Below are positions 39,042 through 48,104 of a DNA stretch of 64,000 nt, piece by piece. The translations under genes and the position numbers were made by a program. The stretch lies in NCBI RefSeq assembly GCF_014695725.1, contig NZ_JACJOU010000031.1:146109-210108 (forward strand), given 5' to 3'. The stretch's first letter is position 1; every line of letters starts with the position of its first letter. The DNA comes from Microcoleus sp. FACHB-672. GTDB taxonomy: Bacteria; Cyanobacteriota; Cyanobacteriia; Cyanobacteriales; Oscillatoriaceae. A model generated the notes under the pieces. It did not search any database and was not told the DNA's origin. It was given only the letters and a program-made list of their open reading frames with translations.

Positions 39042-40106
39042 ATGAGCAACGCATTTCGGGAATTACTGCGGAAAGTGGGCAGTGGCAACCACACCGGCAA
39101 AAATTTAAGCCGTGAAGAGGCAGCCGCCGCAACGAGGATGATGTTGCTAGAAGAAGCAACACCGGCTCAGATCGGGGCATTTTTAATCGCCCACCGGATC
39201 AAGCGCCCCACCGGCGAGGAATTGGCGGGGATGCTGGATGCTTATAGTGAACTGGGACAAACATTGCAACCTGCCGGTTTTAGCCGCCCTGTAACGGTTT
39301 TAGGCAGTCCTTATGATGGGCACGATCGCTACGCGCCGGTAACTCCGATAACCGCTTTAATCTTAGCAGCGGCTGGGGTGCCGGTGGTGTTGCATGGCGG
39401 TGATCGGATGCCGACGAAAGAAGGCGTTCCGCTGATTGAAATTTGGCAAGGTTTGGGCGTTAACTGGGATCGTCTGGATATCGGGCAAACTCAGCACGTC
39501 TTTGAAAAAACGCTATTAGGATTTGTTTATCTACCGAACCATTTTCCCCACGCTTATCAAATGGTTCCTTACCGTTCCCAAATTGGCAAACGTCCCCCTT
39601 TCTCAACACTAGAGTTGATTTGGTGCCCTTATGCCGGCGACGCTCATATTATTGCAGGATTTGTCCATCCGCCCACAGAAGGAATGTTCCAAGATGCATT
39701 AGCATTGCGAGGCATCCAGCGGTTTACAACCGTGAAGGGATTAGAAGGCAGTTGTAACTTATCCCGCGATCGCACGGCGATTATTGGCATTCAAGAACCC
39801 GATGTCCCTTTTGAGCGCATCCTTCTGCCTCCCCGTGATTATGGTTTTGATGGCAGTGATCTGCCTTTTGAGTCTAACGCTCAGCTTGTGGAACAGATGC
39901 AGGCAGTTTTGCAAGGTAAACCTTCTGAATTGATGCAGTCTGCAATTTGGAATGGTGGGTTTTATCTGTGGCGTTGTGGTGTGTGTGCAGATATGCCGGC
40001 GGGAATTGCTCAAGCTGAAGCCATGCTGACAAAAGGTGCTGTTGCTGAGAAATTAGCGGAAATTAGTAAAGCGGTTTCTTCTGTGCAATTGACTCCCCAA
40101 GTTTGA
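39042..40106 (+). CDS. cnaT: CnaT-like, anthranilate phosphoribosyltransferase-family protein
   Basis: A 354-residue protein of the glycosyltransferase family 3/anthranilate phosphoribosyltransferase fold: an N-terminal helical domain (NLSREEAAAATRMML, TPAQIGAFLIAHRIKRPTGE) and a phosphoribosyl-binding region (VLHGGDRMPTKEG). It is not the tryptophan enzyme; in Anabaena the homologue CnaT is needed for expression of the nir operon and lies beside ntcB. The ATG at 39042 is preferred over 39021 because GGGGGGAG precedes it by about ten bases. Its molecular activity is unknown. Confidence 0.8.
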   Translation: MSNAFRELLRKVGSGNHTGKNLSREEAAAATRMMLLEEATPAQIGAFLIAHRIKRPTGEELAGMLDAYSELGQTLQPAGFSRPVTVLGSPYDGHDRYAPVTPITALILAAAGVPVVLHGGDRMPTKEGVPLIEIWQGLGVNWDRLDIGQTQHVFEKTLLGFVYLPNHFPHAYQMVPYRSQIGKRPPFSTLELIWCPYAGDAHIIAGFVHPPTEGMFQDALALRGIQRFTTVKGLEGSCNLSRDRTAIIGIQEPDVPFERILLPPRDYGFDGSDLPFESNAQLVEQMQAVLQGKPSELMQSAIWNGGFYLWRCGVCADMPAGIAQAEAMLTKGAVAEKLAEISKAVSSVQLTPQV

Positions 40107-40378
40107 TCGGATGTTTATGATCAGCCGGCAGGGTTAATATGTTGTAGGGGCGTAGAGCATTCGGGCAGCCACTCTTCGATGTTATTGCTACAATTCTCTT
40201 TCCCAAGACTACGCCCTTAATAGAGCAATTATCAATATAGTAGCTCTCACTAGGGTAGAGATGTTAGGTCAAATTCGCTTTTTTCTCTTTTTAAGCTGAT
40301 AGTAATCGCCTACAAGATAAAAGGTTTGTGATGAAAGTTTAGGTGCAGCGATAAAGATCCAATGCGAGGGTTGACTGT

Positions 40379-41281
40379 ATGAAGACCCAACTCAATCTGG
40401 CTGAGTTGACTAATTTTGCTGACTGGTGCCGCGCCAAAGATAGCTTACCATCAGAAGCGAAGCGTACCGTCGAAGCATTGCTAGAACTGGTTGAATGGAA
40501 CTATGTCTGGAGTTGAATGCCGGCTCAAATTATGACAGCGCTAAAGAGTGAGAGTAAAGAACGTATCTTTTTAGCCTGCAAAGAGTTAGGTCTTAGCGAC
40601 TAATACGACGAGTTTCCTTTGGAGGATGTAAAGAGTTTGTTACCTGACGATCTCAGGACAAATCTAGAGAGTGAGAGTTCAGAACGCATCTTTTTAGCCT
40701 ATACAAAATTAAGCCTTCAGAGCTTCTTTTGCGGGTCTTCCTACTCCTACGGCTATTCCTACCAGCTTACGGATCTACGTCCGTTGGCATCGTTCACCCA
40801 GCGAACCAGCCTGGATCTTAATGGTTGGAAAAGTGAGAACAACAGCTACAGCTACGGCAAACTGTCCGACATTAACATTCTTGCGAACTTCACGAACCTT
40901 ACTGAACTCAATCTCGGCAAAAATAGCATTACAGGTCTGAGTCCTCTGGCTGCTTTGACCAAGTTAAGAGTGTTAGATCTCTCAGATAATCCCATCACCG
41001 ATCTGTCTCCCCTCAGTGCCTTGAAGAAACTGACGGATTTGAAGCTTGATGGATGCCAACTGACAGAGGAGATGGATTTTAGTCCGTTGCTGGCGTTGAC
41101 TCAACTACAATCTTTGGATCTGTCCAGAAATTTGATTGGTGATCGCTCCTTAGAAACGATCACACGACTGACAACGCTGAAAAATTTAAATGTTAGCTAC
41201 AACCGAATTACAGATATCAGACGGCTGGAAACCTTACCGAACTTGTTACAGTTACGTTCTGTACGTGCATGGGATTGGTAA
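40379..41281 (+). pseudogene. Leucine-rich repeat gene split by two in-frame stops
   Basis: One reading frame runs from the ATG at 40379 to 41281 but is broken by TGA at 40514-40516 and TAA at 40601-40603. The first 45 codons (LTNFADWCRAKDSLPSEAKR) resemble the N-terminal segment of cyanobacterial LRR proteins. The last 220 residues have LRRs of the internalin/SDS22 kind (LTELNLGKNSITGLSPL, LRVLDLSDNPITDLSPL). Related SESKERIFLA and SESSERIFLA segments flank the second stop, suggesting internal duplication. A shorter product from 40619 (TTG) is possible. Probably a decaying gene. Confidence 0.65.
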
Positions 41282-41557
41282 AATTGCGTCGAGATGCCGA
41301 GCGGTACAAGAACCCTTACACAACACCTTGAAAGAGCTGAAAACAAAGCAGTTTTGTCTAAGAAATGGCGATTGCTCGACTTATAGAACTGCAATCTCAG
41401 AGCAAACAACTATCTAACTACCGCCATAGCATACAGCGATTTTATTTTTCAGCAAAAGCTTTTTGAAATCACTATTTCGGGTTTACCAGTATCAGAATTA
41501 CATTTTTATACTACAATAAACTACATGATATAACACGAAATGGAGTAAAAATAAGCG

Positions 41558-41854
41558 ATGCAACCCCTACGTCAAGGCGATGTAATTTTGATACCCGCAT
41601 CTGAAACGGTTAATGAAGCCAAGCTCGCACATTTAACGCTGGCAGAAGGCGAGGTGACAGGGCATCGCCATCGCATCACTCAGGGCCAAGCAGAACTGTA
41701 TGAGCGAAATGGAACCCTGTATCTGAAGGTGCGATCTCGCACAGCACTGTTGACCCACGAAGAACATCAGCCGATCGCGATTCCTAAAGGTGACTGGATG
41801 GTACGAATTCAGCGCGAATATGAACCGGAAGGATGGCGATATGTTGCCGACTGA
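41558..41854 (+). CDS. Small conserved protein upstream of a DUF6745 gene
   Basis: A 98-residue soluble protein, MQPLRQGDVILIPASETVN at the start, with a His cluster GEVTGHRHRI and a beta-rich pattern (AELYERNGTLYLKV, GDWMVRIQREYEPEGW). The layout recalls a small cupin-like barrel with a possible metal site at the GHRHR motif, but this is inference. GGAG precedes the ATG. Its end overlaps the start of the next gene by 14 bases, so the two products are made together. Similar small proteins are, from memory, found beside DUF6745 genes in cyanobacteria. Confidence 0.75.
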   Translation: MQPLRQGDVILIPASETVNEAKLAHLTLAEGEVTGHRHRITQGQAELYERNGTLYLKVRSRTALLTHEEHQPIAIPKGDWMVRIQREYEPEGWRYVAD

Positions 41855-43244
41855 TCTATCGCCCAAAGCTCAACAGATAATCAATCGATTATCTGCGATC
41901 GATTACGAAAACCCGCACATTTGCGAACAGCAAATTCGAGATGCGTTTTCCCGGCATCTCATAGCACTGAACCTGCACGATCGCTTTGTTGAGATTTATC
42001 GATCCTTTTATGCGGCATTTGATGCAGCGTGGGAGGATACCTATGATGCGACGTGGGATGCAGCGTTTGAAGCAGCCCAGAAGGCTGTGAGTGATGCAGC
42101 GTGGGAGACTGCGAGTAAGGCGGCGCGTGATGCTGTAAATCATTTTATGAGTGAAGCGGCGATGGAGGCTGCAAGGAAGGCTGCATTTGATGTGGCGAGT
42201 GATGCTGCATGTGATGCTCCACATGTTGGCGCGGTTCAGGCGGCGTGGGAAGCTGCGTTTAAGACAGCGCAGGAAGCTGCGTGTGATGCTGCACTTAGAG
42301 CTGTGAATAAGACCGCTAGCGATCCTCTGTGGAATGTGGCGTGGAATGATGGGTTTGATAGGGCGTTTTCTCAGGCGTGGCATGATGCGAAGGAAGCGGT
42401 GAAGGAGGTGGCAAATGGTCCTGTGCCTAGGACTGGGTGGGATGATGCGTGGAATGCTGCGTTTAGGTCTGCGTGGAAGAGTTGGACTGATTGTGATTAT
42501 GCGCGTGATCGCGCGTTTAAGGCTGCGAGTGATGCGGCAGATTTTAATCTGGATTTTGCTACGTGGTGTGCTGCGAGGGGTAGTGCGAGAAAAGCAGCCT
42601 CCATCGCAGTATGTGATGGTGTTCTGGGGGAGGCTGTGAGTGCAGTGGAGTGCGCTGTTGTGTGCGTCAATTCCACGATTAGCAGCCCTCAGCACGAGCA
42701 ATTGTGTGCTGTATGGATGCCCTTTGTAGATGCAATTGAAGCGGGGTTGTTTGATTTTTTGGTGACACCAACAAAAGTCATTGCCCTCACCCTGCCGGTG
42801 ATGGGAATTGAGGAAAATCGGCTTCATCAGCTTCACGCAGATGGTCAGCCTGCTGTTCAATGGTCAGACTGGGAGCGCTACTATTTTTGGCATGGAACCG
42901 AGATTCCCCAGAAGTACGGAGCGGTTTTGTCACAGAATTGGCGATCACAATGGCTGCTGGAAGAACCAAACGCAGAATTTCGGCGCGTGTTGATTCAAGG
43001 AATTGGCTACGATCGCATCGTGCAAGACCTTGAAGCCATAGAATTAGATGCTTGGCGTGAATACTCGCTGTTGAAGATTCAGGCAGATATCGATCTTGAA
43101 CCGATCCATCTGTTAAAAATGACTTGCCCTAGCACGAATCATATTCACGTTTTGCGCGTTCCTCCTCACCTCACTTCTGCCCGTGAAGCCATTCGCTGGG
43201 TAAATTGGGATGTTGACTCCGAAACTTTTGTCGCAGAAACCTAA
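41841..43244 (+). CDS. Ala/Trp-rich repeat protein with C-terminal DUF6745 domain
   Basis: A 467-residue soluble protein. Residues about 45-270 are made of quasi-repeats centred on D-A-A-W or D-A-A-F (AAWEDTYDATWDAAFEAA and so on), predicted to be long amphipathic helices. Residues about 290-467 are a DUF6745-type domain: LHQLHADGQPAVQWSDW, YYFWHGTEIPQKY, NAEFRRVLIQGIGYDRI and HVLRVPPHLTSAREAIRW. No catalytic or membrane motif is known. The ATG at 41841 sits inside the end of the 98-residue gene with GGAAGG nine bases upstream; earlier in-frame starts are less likely. Function unknown. Confidence 0.8.
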   Translation: MLPTDLSPKAQQIINRLSAIDYENPHICEQQIRDAFSRHLIALNLHDRFVEIYRSFYAAFDAAWEDTYDATWDAAFEAAQKAVSDAAWETASKAARDAVNHFMSEAAMEAARKAAFDVASDAACDAPHVGAVQAAWEAAFKTAQEAACDAALRAVNKTASDPLWNVAWNDGFDRAFSQAWHDAKEAVKEVANGPVPRTGWDDAWNAAFRSAWKSWTDCDYARDRAFKAASDAADFNLDFATWCAARGSARKAASIAVCDGVLGEAVSAVECAVVCVNSTISSPQHEQLCAVWMPFVDAIEAGLFDFLVTPTKVIALTLPVMGIEENRLHQLHADGQPAVQWSDWERYYFWHGTEIPQKYGAVLSQNWRSQWLLEEPNAEFRRVLIQGIGYDRIVQDLEAIELDAWREYSLLKIQADIDLEPIHLLKMTCPSTNHIHVLRVPPHLTSAREAIRWVNWDVDSETFVAET

Positions 43245-43337
43245 AAATTGCTGAACTGGCAATAATCGCACAACTTTCTTTTAGCAGGTTTGATTGTAAT
43301 TGCTCTCCCAAACAAATTTGAACACCTGGAGAATCTC

Positions 43338-45656
43338 ATGAAACTAGATTTATCGCGCCAAGGACTTAAAGAACTTCCATCTGATTTTTTTCAACAGTAT
43401 AAAGACTTGGAAGAACTTAATCTAGAGCAAAACAACCTTGTCAAGTTACCCGCTGAAATTTGTGAATTACAAAGCTTAAAAAAACTTATTTTAAATCATA
43501 ATAGTTTAACGGAATTACCAGCCAAAATTGGTAAATTACAAGATTTACAAGAACTCGAATTATGGAATAACAATCTTACAGTATTACCCCCTGAAATCGG
43601 ATATCTAAGGAATTTAAAGAACCTCAATATATGGGGAAATAAGCTTACAGAGTTATCCTCAGAAATCGGTCAATTACAAAATTTACAAGAACTAAGTTTG
43701 ACTTACCCTAAATTTACAACATTACCACCGGAAATTGGTCAATTGCAAAACTTACAACGACTCCTTTTATGGATAGATCGGAGTATAAAATTGCCATCTG
43801 AAATTTTTCAAATCAAAAACTTACAATATCTTTTTCTACAACTATCTGTAAATGCAGATTATATCCCAGTATTTCTACTACAGATTCAAGAATTGCAAAA
43901 TTTACAAGAACTCAAGATAAGTAGCAACGAGATCACAAAAATACCACCAGAAATTGGACTGTTAAAAAACTTAGTAAAACTTAATTGGAGAAGTAAACTT
44001 ACAAAGTTACCCTCAGAAATTGGTCAATTACAAAATTTACAAGAACTTAGTTTAACTTCCAATCAGATCGCAAAATTACTACCAGAAATCGGACAATTCC
44101 AAAGTTTGAAAATCCTCAATTTAAGCAACAATCAACTTACAGCATTACCACCAGAAATTGGACAACTGCAAAATTTACAAGTCCTCAATTTAAAGGAGAA
44201 TGAACTTACAGCATTACCCCGGGAAATTGGACAACTGCAAAATTTACAAGTCCTTAATTTAGAAGAAAATGAACTTACAGGATTACCACCGGAAATTGGA
44301 CAACTACAAAACTTACAAACTCTCATTTTATATAATAATGAAGAAATCGAAACATTACCATCCGATATTGGTCATTTAGAAAATTTGCAAGAACTAAAAT
44401 TGGGAGGAACATGGACATCCAGTATCACAAAATTGCCGCCTGAAATTGGAAAACTACAAAACTTACAAAAGCTAATCGTATTGTCCGGTAAACTTACAGA
44501 ATTGCCGCCTGAAATTGGAAACCTGCAAAATTTACAAAAACTCGAATTATGGAAAACTCATCTTACGGAATTGCCACCCGAAATTGGACAGTTGCAAAAT
44601 TTACAAGAATTCCATCTAATAACTGATAAATTGCCACCCGAAATTGGACAGTTGCAAAATTTACAAGAACTCCATCTAGCGACTGATAAATTGCCACCCG
44701 AAATTGGACAGTTGCAAAATTTACAAGAACTCCATCTAACGACTGATAAATTGCCACCCGAAATTGGACGGTTGCAAAATTTACAAGAACTCCATCTAAC
44801 AACATATAATGGTATAAAATCACTAGAGAAAATTGGACAATTGCAAAATTTACAAAAACTTATAATAAAGACATATAATCTTATAGAATTGCCACCCGAA
44901 ATTGGACAACTGCAAAACTTAAAAGAAATTCATATAATTTGCCGAGATATCAAAACATTGCCACCGGAAATTGGACAACTTAAGAACTTGCGATTACTGA
45001 GCGTGTCGACTTTAGAGGATTTGGGATTCCAGGGTAATAACCTTACAAAATTGCCAGCGGAAATTGGACAACTGCAAAACTTACAACGGCTCGGGTTAAG
45101 GGACAATCAGATCACAGAACTGCCGCCCGAGATTGGGCAATTGCAAAACTTACAACAACTTCATCTAGAGGACAATCAGCTTACAACGTTGCCACTCGAA
45201 ATAGCACAATTACAAAACTTGGCAGAAATTTCTTTAAGGGACAATCCCATTCAAAATTTGTCAGCACTCGCTAACCATCCCAATCAAAAGTTGAAAGTTT
45301 TGGCCTTTGGGGTTGAACTTCCTCGGCAATACTGGACTCATCTCAGCCAGTGGAAAGCAGAGTGGCTGCTCACCGAAAGCAATGCTGAAATTCGCAGACT
45401 ATTGATTCAAGAAATTGGCTACGATCGCATCTGTGAGGAACTTCAATCTACAGAACTCGATAGTTGGCACGAATATAGCTTGCTCAAAATTGATGCGAAT
45501 GTGCATGATGAACAGATCCATCTGTTGAAAATGACTTGTCCTAGCACGAATCGGATTCACGTTTTGCGGACACCACCTGATATTACTTCGGCGCGAGAGG
45601 CGATCTCTTGGTGCAATTGGGATATCGACCCCGAAGCTTTTGCAGTAGAAACCTGA
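43338..45656 (+). CDS. Leucine-rich repeat protein with DUF6745-type tail
   Basis: A 772-residue soluble protein. Residues 1-655 or so are about 28 LRRs, mostly 23 residues ([22 protein letters not shown]) with a block of 20-residue units near 415-490. The last 115 residues ([48 protein letters not shown]) closely match the end of the preceding protein, so two unrelated front ends share one tail. The start at 43338 has GGAG six bases upstream; an upstream TTG at 43290 is less likely. LRRs generally bind proteins; the partner is unknown. Confidence 0.85.
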   Translation: MKLDLSRQGLKELPSDFFQQYKDLEELNLEQNNLVKLPAEICELQSLKKLILNHNSLTELPAKIGKLQDLQELELWNNNLTVLPPEIGYLRNLKNLNIWGNKLTELSSEIGQLQNLQELSLTYPKFTTLPPEIGQLQNLQRLLLWIDRSIKLPSEIFQIKNLQYLFLQLSVNADYIPVFLLQIQELQNLQELKISSNEITKIPPEIGLLKNLVKLNWRSKLTKLPSEIGQLQNLQELSLTSNQIAKLLPEIGQFQSLKILNLSNNQLTALPPEIGQLQNLQVLNLKENELTALPREIGQLQNLQVLNLEENELTGLPPEIGQLQNLQTLILYNNEEIETLPSDIGHLENLQELKLGGTWTSSITKLPPEIGKLQNLQKLIVLSGKLTELPPEIGNLQNLQKLELWKTHLTELPPEIGQLQNLQEFHLITDKLPPEIGQLQNLQELHLATDKLPPEIGQLQNLQELHLTTDKLPPEIGRLQNLQELHLTTYNGIKSLEKIGQLQNLQKLIIKTYNLIELPPEIGQLQNLKEIHIICRDIKTLPPEIGQLKNLRLLSVSTLEDLGFQGNNLTKLPAEIGQLQNLQRLGLRDNQITELPPEIGQLQNLQQLHLEDNQLTTLPLEIAQLQNLAEISLRDNPIQNLSALANHPNQKLKVLAFGVELPRQYWTHLSQWKAEWLLTESNAEIRRLLIQEIGYDRICEELQSTELDSWHEYSLLKIDANVHDEQIHLLKMTCPSTNRIHVLRTPPDITSAREAISWCNWDIDPEAFAVET
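44571..44810 (+). repeat. Four 60-base tandem repeats inside the LRR gene
   Basis: Units begin TTGCCACCCGAAATTGGAC at 44571, 44631, 44691 and 44751 and differ by only a few bases. Each codes for a 20-residue LRR, three residues shorter than the surrounding ones. Near identity at DNA level shows recent expansion by slippage or unequal recombination. Confidence 0.93.
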
Positions 45657-46166
45657 AAATCGATGGAGCGACATCGCCAAATGTAAAGGATTTGAATCAG
45701 GAGGACAGGGAAGAATGGCTTGCAATTCTGCAAAAGAAATAGCCGTCAAAACGCTTAGCGTATCAAAATAAGCGCCATAAGTCTTGTGATACGGCCCTGT
45801 CAATTGCTCAAATTCATTCAAAGATGAAAACCATTGAATCATAAAGGCTAATACCTTAACTCCCGATTCTCTTATATTAGGAAATTCCACCGGATAAGCC
45901 ATTGCCCGTTTAACTGTATTGGACAGGGGGCTAAATTTAGCAAGGTACGGTTACCCTCTATTAAGTCTCAAACAGAGAACCCACTGTACAATAGCAGCGT
46001 TCCGTAATTAACAGGGTAGGCGAACTTGCGCCCGTTTGTACTACTAGAATATAAGATTACATTCTTAACATAGAAATTAAGAATTTCCACCTTAGAACAG
46101 AACGCGAAAATTGAATAATCCTTTATAATCTAAACTTTAAATATCAATTAGATTGAGGAAACATTC
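45657..46166. other. Spacer after the LRR gene
   Basis: About 510 bases. A minus-strand frame from an ATG at 45902 (MAYPVEFPNIRESGVKVLAF) runs about 80 codons before entering the LRR gene in antisense; it matches nothing I recognise and could be a gene stump. The remainder is AT-rich and presumably holds the hydrolase promoter. Confidence 0.4.
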
Positions 46167-47033
46167 ATGTCTGTATTAGAAGGTTCTTGGACGCACGAAT
46201 ATATCACCACGAATGGAGTGAAACTTCATTATGTCACCCAAGGGGAAGGCCGGCTGATGCTGATGCTGCACGGGTTTCCAGAGTTTTGGTACTCTTGGCG
46301 GCATCAAATTCCAGAATTTGCCAAAAATTATAAAGTGGTTGCCGTTGATTTGCGAGGCTACAACGACAGCGACAAACCGAAAGAACAGTCCGCTTATAAA
46401 ATGGCGGAATTTATTAAGGATGTAAAGGGAATTATCACAGGTTTAGGTTATGAAACCTGCGTACTCGCTGGACATGATTGGGGAGGCGCGATCGCCTGGA
46501 GCTTTGCTTACGCATATCCGGAACTGGTGGAAAAGTTGATTATTCTCAATCTTCCCCATCCGGCAAAATTTTCTCAAGGGTTAATGACTCCCCAACAATT
46601 GTTGAAGAGTTCCTATGCGTTTTTCTTCCAACTGCCGGGGTTGCCGGAATCGCTGTTGCAGTGGAACGATTATCAAGCAATTGGCACGGCTTTAACAGGT
46701 ATGGCGGTGAATAAAAGCACGTTTTCCCCAGCAGATATTGAGGCTTACAAAAATTCTGCTTCCAAGCGGGGTGCGCTAACTGCCATGCTAAATTACTACC
46801 GCAATGTCTTTCAAGGCTTTTTAAACCCGCAGAAATGGGGAATCCTGGAAGTTCCAACTCTGATGATTTGGGGTGAAAAGGATACCGCCCTTGGCAAGGA
46901 ATTAACTTACGGCACAGAAGCTTATGTGCGAAATTTTCAAATTCACTACATTCCCAATTGCAGCCATTGGGTGCAGCAGGAGCAACCTCAGTTGGTGAAT
47001 CAGTATATGCGTGAGTTTTTGAGCCAGAATTGA
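46167..47033 (+). CDS. Alpha/beta hydrolase (epoxide hydrolase/haloalkane dehalogenase-like)
   Basis: A 288-residue cytosolic hydrolase. The oxyanion motif is HGFPEFWYSWRHQI, the nucleophile elbow GHDWGGA puts Asp at the nucleophile position, the acid lies near WGEKDTAL and the catalytic His in CSHWVQQEQP. An aspartate nucleophile with the following Trp marks epoxide hydrolases and haloalkane dehalogenases rather than esterases. GAGGAAAC precedes the ATG. The natural substrate is not deducible. Confidence 0.9.
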   Translation: MSVLEGSWTHEYITTNGVKLHYVTQGEGRLMLMLHGFPEFWYSWRHQIPEFAKNYKVVAVDLRGYNDSDKPKEQSAYKMAEFIKDVKGIITGLGYETCVLAGHDWGGAIAWSFAYAYPELVEKLIILNLPHPAKFSQGLMTPQQLLKSSYAFFFQLPGLPESLLQWNDYQAIGTALTGMAVNKSTFSPADIEAYKNSASKRGALTAMLNYYRNVFQGFLNPQKWGILEVPTLMIWGEKDTALGKELTYGTEAYVRNFQIHYIPNCSHWVQQEQPQLVNQYMREFLSQN

Positions 47034-47129
47034 TTAAAGTTTGTATAAGCCTCGCTTTTATACATGGGAGATTTTGATGCAATCGCTTAAGATCGCAAGA
47101 GTGTTACTTGCATTCTAAGGTTCTAAGCG

Positions 47130-47906
47130 ATGGCAGATTTGTTCGGAGATAATGGCAACAACCAGCTCGAAGGCAGCGCCCAAGCTGACTTGGTTCGCGG
47201 CTTTCAAGGCGATGATATCCTCTACGGTCAGGATGGAAATGATTATATCGAGGCGGCTGAAGGCAATGATAACGTATTCGGCGGAGAAAATAACGATACA
47301 TTAATCGGCTTCGATGGAGACGATTATTTTGAAGGCAATCCGGGCGATGATTGGGTGTTTGGGAATCAGGGAAATGATGTAATTTATGGCGGTGCCGGCA
47401 GTGATATTCTCTTGTGCGGTCAAGGAGATGATCAGGTTTATGGAGAGGACGGCAACGACTATCTGAATGGCAATATCGGCAACGATGATATTGATGGCGG
47501 TGCCGGCAATGATACCCTGAACGGCGGTCAAAATGATGATTTTCTTTACGGGGCATCCGGTAGTGATCTGCTATCCGGCGATTTCGGCAATGACTTTATG
47601 AGCGGTGAAGATGGTGACGACACGCTGATTGCCGGCTTTGGTCAAGATGATATGAATGGAGGCAACGGTAATGATCTATTTTTATTTGCAAGTGGCACGG
47701 GTTATGATTTAATTGAAGACTTTCAGGCTGGGCGAGATCGGATTGGGTTAACGAATGGTTTAACTGTTGGGGATTTAACGATTGCGACCAGCCCCACGGA
47801 TTCAAGAGATTCTGTGATTCAAGTTACCAGAACCGGCGAGTATTTAGCGGTTATCTATCGGGTGAGTGCTTCAGACGTTGATTCGTCTGATTTTCAGGTT
47901 TTTTAA
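47130..47906 (+). CDS. RTX-type calcium-binding repeat protein
   Basis: A 258-residue acidic protein built from GGxGxDxLx nonapeptide repeats over about residues 5-185 (DGNDYIEAAEGNDNV, GGAGNDTLNGGQNDD). These fold into calcium-binding beta-rolls. The C-terminal 70 residues (YDLIEDFQAGRDRIGL ... EYLAVIYRVSASDVDSSDFQ) are the usual cap and type I secretion region. There is no N-terminal signal peptide, consistent with type I export. No enzymatic domain is attached. The C-terminal pattern is shared with the central part of the protein at 53614. Confidence 0.85.
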   Translation: MADLFGDNGNNQLEGSAQADLVRGFQGDDILYGQDGNDYIEAAEGNDNVFGGENNDTLIGFDGDDYFEGNPGDDWVFGNQGNDVIYGGAGSDILLCGQGDDQVYGEDGNDYLNGNIGNDDIDGGAGNDTLNGGQNDDFLYGASGSDLLSGDFGNDFMSGEDGDDTLIAGFGQDDMNGGNGNDLFLFASGTGYDLIEDFQAGRDRIGLTNGLTVGDLTIATSPTDSRDSVIQVTRTGEYLAVIYRVSASDVDSSDFQVF

Positions 47907-48104
47907 GCCGGCTTTTCTGTTTTAAAGGCAATCAATTCTCTCTCTGCCGGTTTGGTTAATTAAACTGGGTGCATCCCAGATTTACAAAATATTGTCCGGG
48001 GGAGCATCTTGCTCCCTAAAATAAAGGCAAGCGGGCAAGATGCCCGCACTAAAAATTTCCAATGTAGGTGCAGTGTGTCGTTAGGGATAAGCAGATAGAT
48101 CTAT

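Noticed and set aside
41889..42860. Long open frame of 323 codons on the minus strand, antisense to the Ala/Trp-rich gene
   Set aside because: It is rich in Arg, Ile and Pro with no recognisable domain and is the mirror of biased GCG/GAT/TGG codons in the real gene, whose DUF6745 tail is clearly coding on the plus strand.
44132..44823. Minus-strand frames made of repeated [12 protein letters not shown] or [12 protein letters not shown] units
   Set aside because: Antisense translations of the LRR repeats; periodicity comes from the LRR DNA.
45656..45902. Minus-strand frame MAYPVEFPNIRESGVKVLAF...
   Set aside because: It runs into antisense of the conserved DUF6745 tail and matches nothing I know; kept only as a note in the spacer entry.
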